Shown piece after piece: positions 62,001 to 64,000 of a stretch of DNA of 64,000 bases. Every line of letters starts with the position of its first letter. Position 1 is the first letter of the stretch. Made by a program: the position numbers and the translations under genes. The DNA is taken from the NCBI GenBank assembly GCA_016285145.1, contig JAEEQE010000003.1, positions 64,412-128,411 on the forward strand. The letters run 5' to 3'. The notes under the pieces are model-generated. The model was not told where the DNA came from. It searched no databases and saw only the letters and a program-made list of their open reading frames with translations. The DNA comes from Bacteroidales bacterium. GTDB taxonomy: Bacteria > Bacteroidota > Bacteroidia > Bacteroidales > WCHB1-69.

Positions 62001-64000
62001 TGGAGGTGGCGGAAGGCGAAATATCCTGGCCAATCTGCACAAAAGTGTTGGGATCATCCGGGTTGCTCATCACACCCACCTGGATGAAATAGCTGGCGGA
62101 AGTCTTGTAGGCCCAGAAGCTCACCTCCAAGTTATTCATCTGCACCGCATCATCCAAACGCGGGGAGATAAGATAGGAGTAGTGCGGCGTAGGACCGTAG
62201 AAATAAACAGAATGGGTGCCGGAATGATGGTAGGAGGTGGAGGCGTATGGATAAGCCGATGTGTAGCTGGTAAGCGTACCCCAGCAGTCCACCATATTGC
62301 CTGTGGTGGATCCGACAGCAGCATCAAAGTCTTCGGTCAGCGGGAGGGTTGCCGCTGCGCAAGGCGTGTGCACCTGCACGAACGTCCAGGCACTGTAATC
62401 ACCACCACCGCAATCCGAGCGCAAACGGATATAATATTCCGTATTGGGGGTCAGCGTGGACAGCGTGTAAGGAGCCGTCACCGAGCCTTCCGGAGTCCAC
62501 GTGGCGCCGTTGGTGCTGTACTCCATCTGCCAAGCAGACTCCGTATTGCCGGGAACCCAATTCACCGTAATGCTCGTTTCGGTCACATCCGTAACGTAGG
62601 CGTTGGGGGCCACACACGTGACCGTATAATTACATTCCGACATGAAACGCACATTGTTACGGCTCTGGCTTCTCGTGGTCGCCGTTGGCGGATTTTGAGG
62701 ATTCGGATTGGTGCTGGCATTATAATAATACAAAGACATATAATTCGGGCTCTGTGATTTGTACGCGAATGTATAGCTTGTACTTCCATTCGAGCTACCG
62801 GAATTGTCATCCACCACCAGAACCAGATTGTCAAGACCATTGTAATGGAAGGTGGAATCCAAGACAAAGGTGTTCCAGCCCTGATGGCAGTTCAAACTGC
62901 CGGAATAAACTTTTTGCAGATTCGAGTAAGTCACCCAACTGGTATTTGTCACAAAAGAGCTTTGCGCCGTATGACCCAGATATATATCCACATTGTTTTT
63001 GGCAGTCATCGCAGTGGAATATTTATATTCGAAAGCAATCCGCTTGATATCCATGGGTGTGTTATTCAATTCCGATGCCAGGAACAATTGCTGTGAGAAA
63101 GAATAGTTACTGCTATTGCTCACCGGAATATAGGAAGAGGCGCTTGTTCCGTCCTCCAACGCGACCTGGGTCATGGACAAACAACCCGACACGAATGACA
63201 AACTGACAGTGTCGGCATCACCCAATTGGCAATTGGAGAAGACGCGTACATCGTATTCGGCTTCCGGTGTGAGGCCCGAAAGCATGTACTGTGTGACGCT
63301 GACAGTGGCTGGAATCCAGTTGTCCAGACCATGTTCGGAATATTCCACCGTGTAGCTGTCGGCACCCACTATTGCGGAATTCCAGGTCACCAAGGCGGAG
63401 GTTCCCATTATCTGATCCACTATCACATTGGTGGGCGGGGTGCAAAGCGGGTCGGTGGTGAATGTGGCCACCGACGACCAGCTGCTGTAGCCTCCGCTTA
63501 GACACAAGGCTCTCACGTACACCTCATACTCGGTGTCGTCATTCAAGTTGGAGACTGTATAAGGATGGGCGTACGCCGCTTCCGGCGTGGCCGTTGCCAC
63601 ACTCTGTCCCCGCGGCACACAGACCACCTCCCACACGGACTCCTGGCCACCCGGTGTCCAATCCACTGTCACCGAGGAGGTTGTAATGCTTCCCAAAGCC
63701 ACCTGCGTGGGTCTCGAACAACTGGGGATGGTCTCCACCACGATGTTATCCACATTACCATAGTTGTATCCGGAAAGTGGCTTCGGAGCCATAATACCGA
63801 TGTACGAACCCGTTCCCGTATAGTTGGAAAGCGGAACCTCAAAATGTCCATACGTGGTAAGTGCTGTGGTGATTGTATCCACAGGCACAAATGTTGTTTT
63901 ATCCGTAGGGTTAGACAAAACACCTATCACAAGCTTGAAGGTATAGCTGGTGGAATACGATCTTGCGTCAAAGGTGATCTGCAGCGTGTTCATCGGATAG
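53056..64000 (-). CDS. Second giant FN3/jelly-roll protein with T9SS type A sorting domain (partial, N-terminus beyond window)
   Basis: The frame stays open to the right edge (3,648 codons). The first Met in view (63993) lies in the middle of a jelly-roll module (YPMNTLQITFDAR), so the true start is outside. Visible are 15 FN3-like domains, nine complete jelly-roll modules plus one cut at the edge, and three copies of the third module (QQ[IL]xLASE, FEYxY, IYLGHTxxSSF, FHYNGxxNLVxVxDDNS). It ends in a type A sorting domain nearly the same as that of the first giant protein (YPNPNNGQFTINNEQLIMNN, VYDVYGKLLKTIE, GMYFVRVTTEKG). Two adjacent jelly rolls (about 57.1-57.6 and 57.9-58.4 kb) are very similar, showing recent internal duplication. 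Probably an exported adhesin. Confidence 0.9.
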   Translation of the reverse strand, partial: YPMNTLQITFDARSYSTSYTFKLVIGVLSNPTDKTTFVPVDTITTALTTYGHFEVPLSNYTGTGSYIGIMAPKPLSGYNYGNVDNIVVETIPSCSRPTQVALGSITTSSVTVDWTPGGQESVWEVVCVPRGQSVATATPEAAYAHPYTVSNLNDDTEYEVYVRALCLSGGYSSWSSVATFTTDPLCTPPTNVIVDQIMGTSALVTWNSAIVGADSYTVEYSEHGLDNWIPATVSVTQYMLSGLTPEAEYDVRVFSNCQLGDADTVSLSFVSGCLSMTQVALEDGTSASSYIPVSNSSNYSFSQQLFLASELNNTPMDIKRIAFEYKYSTAMTAKNNVDIYLGHTAQSSFVTNTSWVTYSNLQKVYSGSLNCHQGWNTFVLDSTFHYNGLDNLVLVVDDNSGSSNGSTSYTFAYKSQSPNYMSLYYYNASTNPNPQNPPTATTRSQSRNNVRFMSECNYTVTCVAPNAYVTDVTETSITVNWVPGNTESAWQMEYSTNGATWTPEGSVTAPYTLSTLTPNTEYYIRLRSDCGGGDYSAWTFVQVHTPCAAATLPLTEDFDAAVGSTTGNMVDCWGTLTSYTSAYPYASTSYHHSGTHSVYFYGPTPHYSYLISPRLDDAVQMNNLEVSFWAYKTSASYFIQVGVMSNPDDPNTFVQIGQDISPSATSTWELFDVSTAIYTGQGKYIAFRVPGDVSSYMYVDDVNIHELPTCPHVTNIHTTAVSSTSANVTWTAGGTEQEWIVVSGPAGTIVDPDYELATASTVYTPSFTLNNLNGGTSYDVYVKAVCSTSDSSMWMQYSFRTDCGYITHLPYTENFETFTSGSGGAISCWTRNGLYSPTTYPYVNTSYSTSGTKSLYFYCLTNSTYSTYSSIYSSIALPPMDPTIPVNTLQVSFKMRPSSTAAKLIVGVMTNPSDMTTFTPVQTITPTAASVFEPYEVELSSYTGTGSYIALKTNFTSNYNIYLDDINISLIPTCKHPVNVEVTSTTTNSATISWTPRSGENNWQVVVVPHGQPVTNGTPEYATQYPYTVQNLTDATMYDVYVKADCGNNDMSDWSDPVKFHTKCFPTSTIPYFESFEGVGSGSGTMPICWTAKTDYVSTTEYPYVSTSYHSQGSTALYFYKPAANYMYATSQALDLSNYSGGDLAISYKLLTSSSLSYARMDVGIMTDPDDPSTFTCLRSHYTDEFAALNTWYSFSVPLNETYSTPVYVAFYAPVSTVMTYMYVDEVMVAATPLCSAPMNLTFSQISGASVMVSWLDSQYGDGSYTVEYTSDNVTWNTEVVTGTHVMLTGLTQQTPYHVRVYRNCSNGTPEVATGMFTTSCYSSSDVEFTDGAATTYYIPVYNSSSYKYSYTQQIFLASELGGTPMDIKSIAFEYKYATALTSRSNVNIYLGHTTKSTFSSTTDWVPYSDLQLVYSGNLNCTMGWNTFVFNSVFHYNGTSNLVVVVDDNSNAASSTSYVFAYKTQSPNYRTLYYYNASTNPSPQSPPTASGRTYYRNNIKFLTLCDSTVTCYKPNAYISDRDHESIEVTWAPGGSESSWELEYKADNDVNWTQVPGATSPQIITGLTSNTLYDIRLRSDCGGGDYSVWRELTAETECAAITVPYMQNFDSTTAATGAMVPCWTRNTNNSTAYPYLYASYSESSPNSVYFYTTSAYYAYLASPRFDDGTRMDSLLVRFKARRNSVSSPHFIEVGIMTDPNDYSTFTAVGTFAPSGNTLDFENAEIRTSGYTGNGKYVAFRSPKITNYMYLDDVQIDYIPNCLHAENVHAVASSITATSADVIWTPGGDEVEWNVVVAPAGSVTNPNLETPQTIYGTPTISLTNLTGNTPYEVFVQGHCNNGENSVWEVGSFRTACVAISTLPFTENFDSYAGSTTTSVSVNNLPSCWDNYNHGTSTSYSGYPIIYNSSSSAASGSNAMRFYTYTTAGTYDDQVAILPLVDVTTLPLNTLKLSFDARANSTSYTFQLVVGVMTNPSDMNTFVPVDTINTSSTSYAHYGVLLDQYTGTGSYIAMRAPQPTSGYNYGYVDNIMLDVAPSCSNPTSFQVSNLTPTSADLSWTDDVMESSWQLLVVPANQTPDFTQAQTVTSNLYSLSSLNVNTQYNAYLRTVCSNGLGYSEWISTSFKTPCQAFTTLPFIENFDSYAGATTTSVSENNLPSCWANYNHGTSTSYSGYPIIYNSSSYAASGSNSLRFYTYTTVGTYDDQVAILPPIDVTLNPWSNLMMSFDARALSTSYAFELVVGVMSNPSDMTTFVPVQTISSTSTTYASYEISFAQFTGSGNFIAIKAPKPASGYNYGYVDNIMVDVAPSCSPVRNLTVSQVAATSALLSWDDGMFGTPSSYTVEYAVHGTNNWIPASYSVTASPYMLGGLTLNTNYDVRVKANCTDGSSSNYWATAQFATPSCLVEREIQIGNGTTTSYYLPVNNYFSYSYTQQIYLASEMGGAGTLRSVSFEYAYSDGSRKPEVSIYLGHTTKSTFTSTTDYIAISGMTLVYRGPLDCQQGWNTFVFQTPFQYNGTSNLVMAIDDNSDGYSGSAYVFKVHSTSPNYRSIYYYSDSTDPDPSNPPAASSYSSGNRSNVKFGGGCDNNATCVAPNVYVRDITTTTATIDWAPGYTESQWSLEYQVDGAATWTTAGTQTSSPATLTGLTPGTPYKVRMRSECGGNDVSDWVVKEFSTECLPIAQLPFTENFDSYTGSTSGTTNNLPLCWSYLNNGTLTSYAGYPIMYNSSASAYSGSNSIRFYTYITAGTYDDQIAILPKVDVSTNAMSTLQLSFDARNNSSYTFELVVGVMTDPTNKSTFVPIDTIVTTSNTYASYDVLFDQYTGTGEYIALMAPRPATSYNSGYVDNIRLDLIPSCPRPHDLAVTNVTTNSASLSWTEMGTAYNWIVEYDTAGFTPGTGSTVQVQNTPTTTITGLAANTAYDFYVKSDCGGGDMSSWSAKASARTACNAVTIPYSENFDNMGSGAAILPSCWSRLNDYSTTTYPYVNTTYPHSGNAGLYFYSSTATYNIAVLPFVDVTANPINTLQLSFWMRSTSGITSTITVGVMTNPLDETTFTPIAAVNNSATSTYEPKEVSLSSYTGQGAYVALKLTNTSGTYSVYIDDILLETIPTCPRPQNLTVSTSTQNSVTLSWTETGTAHDWIVEYGPAGYMQGTGTTVQVHNTPTTTITGLSASTTYDFYVQADCGSGDVSSWSIKATGATQCDAISQLPYTENFDNYGTGTTAYPNCWSKINTYSSGDRPYCHASYAYNGSTAGLYFFTTGTMYNIAITPEFAPSIPVNTLKAKFMFRGLSGTSYTCALQVGVMTNPMDANTFVAVDTVYPGSSVATYESREVSFANYTGAGHYIAFKHGLMGGSTYYAMMDNLIIELDSNATPPTPPACPVPTGLTVPTSSITQTTATASWNAGGTETAWDLQYKQHNASNWGSAIPLTVRTYNFTGLTAGTFYDVRVRANCGNETSAWTSAVTFQTQAQGPGPEPCSDPTNLNYTDVGTNSVVLDWTENGTSTSWTVYYQESGTSQWPTVTANEHPYTLAGLQPATTYQAYVVANCDDGPSGVSNLVTFTTSGVGITDYELSTSLYPNPNNGQFTINNEQLIMNNVQVYDVYGKLLKTIEADANTVELDVRELSAGMYFVRVTTEKGVVTKNFVKK

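Overview
The window is a chromosomal segment of a Bacteroidota bacterium, most likely order Bacteroidales. The evidence is concordant. Many genes have the Bacteroidota -7 box (TAnnTTTG, here mostly TATCTTTG or TATTTTTG) just upstream of the start. Three secreted proteins end in type A sorting domains of the type IX secretion system. Other family-level hints are a PG0541-type protein after an RND pump, DUF3160/YARHG and VCBS-like secreted proteins, and a Bacteroidota-type DnaA. No rRNA, tRNA, CRISPR array or prophage was recognised.

Layout. (1) 1-6.7 kb, leftward: a type I restriction-modification locus with a WYL-domain regulator, hsdR, a DUF4143 ATPase preceded by three direct repeats, and the N-terminal part of hsdS (hsdM is presumably beyond the left edge). 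(2) 7.1-11.3 kb, leftward: a five-gene operon in which a polar amino-acid type ABC permease and an ABC ATPase with an extra C-terminal domain are translationally coupled to a SpoIIE-type phosphatase, an RsbW-like kinase and a STAS antagonist. (3) 11.4-16.3 kb: rluE, a CapA-like phosphoesterase, a 24-bp minisatellite, a DUF3160/YARHG protein and a small VCBS-like protein. (4) 16.5-22.6 kb, rightward: a TolC/MFP/RND efflux operon with a PG0541-like partner. (5) 22.7-33 kb: an accessory patchwork of secreted unknowns, a broken DUF4160/DUF2442 pair, two near-identical MmcQ/YjbR genes, a toxin-antitoxin-like pair, an S41 peptidase, a T9SS-exported esterase and a second DUF4143 ATPase. (6) 33-42.3 kb: a TonB/OmpA-like protein, uvrC, a second toxin-antitoxin-like pair, a sugar nucleotidyltransferase, dnaA, recJ and a glycosyltransferase. 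(7) 42.4-64 kb, leftward: two giant tandem paralogues (2,885 aa, and at least 3,648 codons running off the right edge) built from FN3-like domains, MAM/cleaved-adhesin-like jelly rolls and a third recurrent module. They are separated by an IS3-family element and a foldback sequence.

The parts most worth a second look are the ABC-transporter/partner-switching operon, the third recurrent module in the giant proteins, and a family of short palindromes that keep their loop while both stem arms change together. One of these palindromes lies at the edge of the 24-bp minisatellite, and another is embedded in-frame in a coding sequence.
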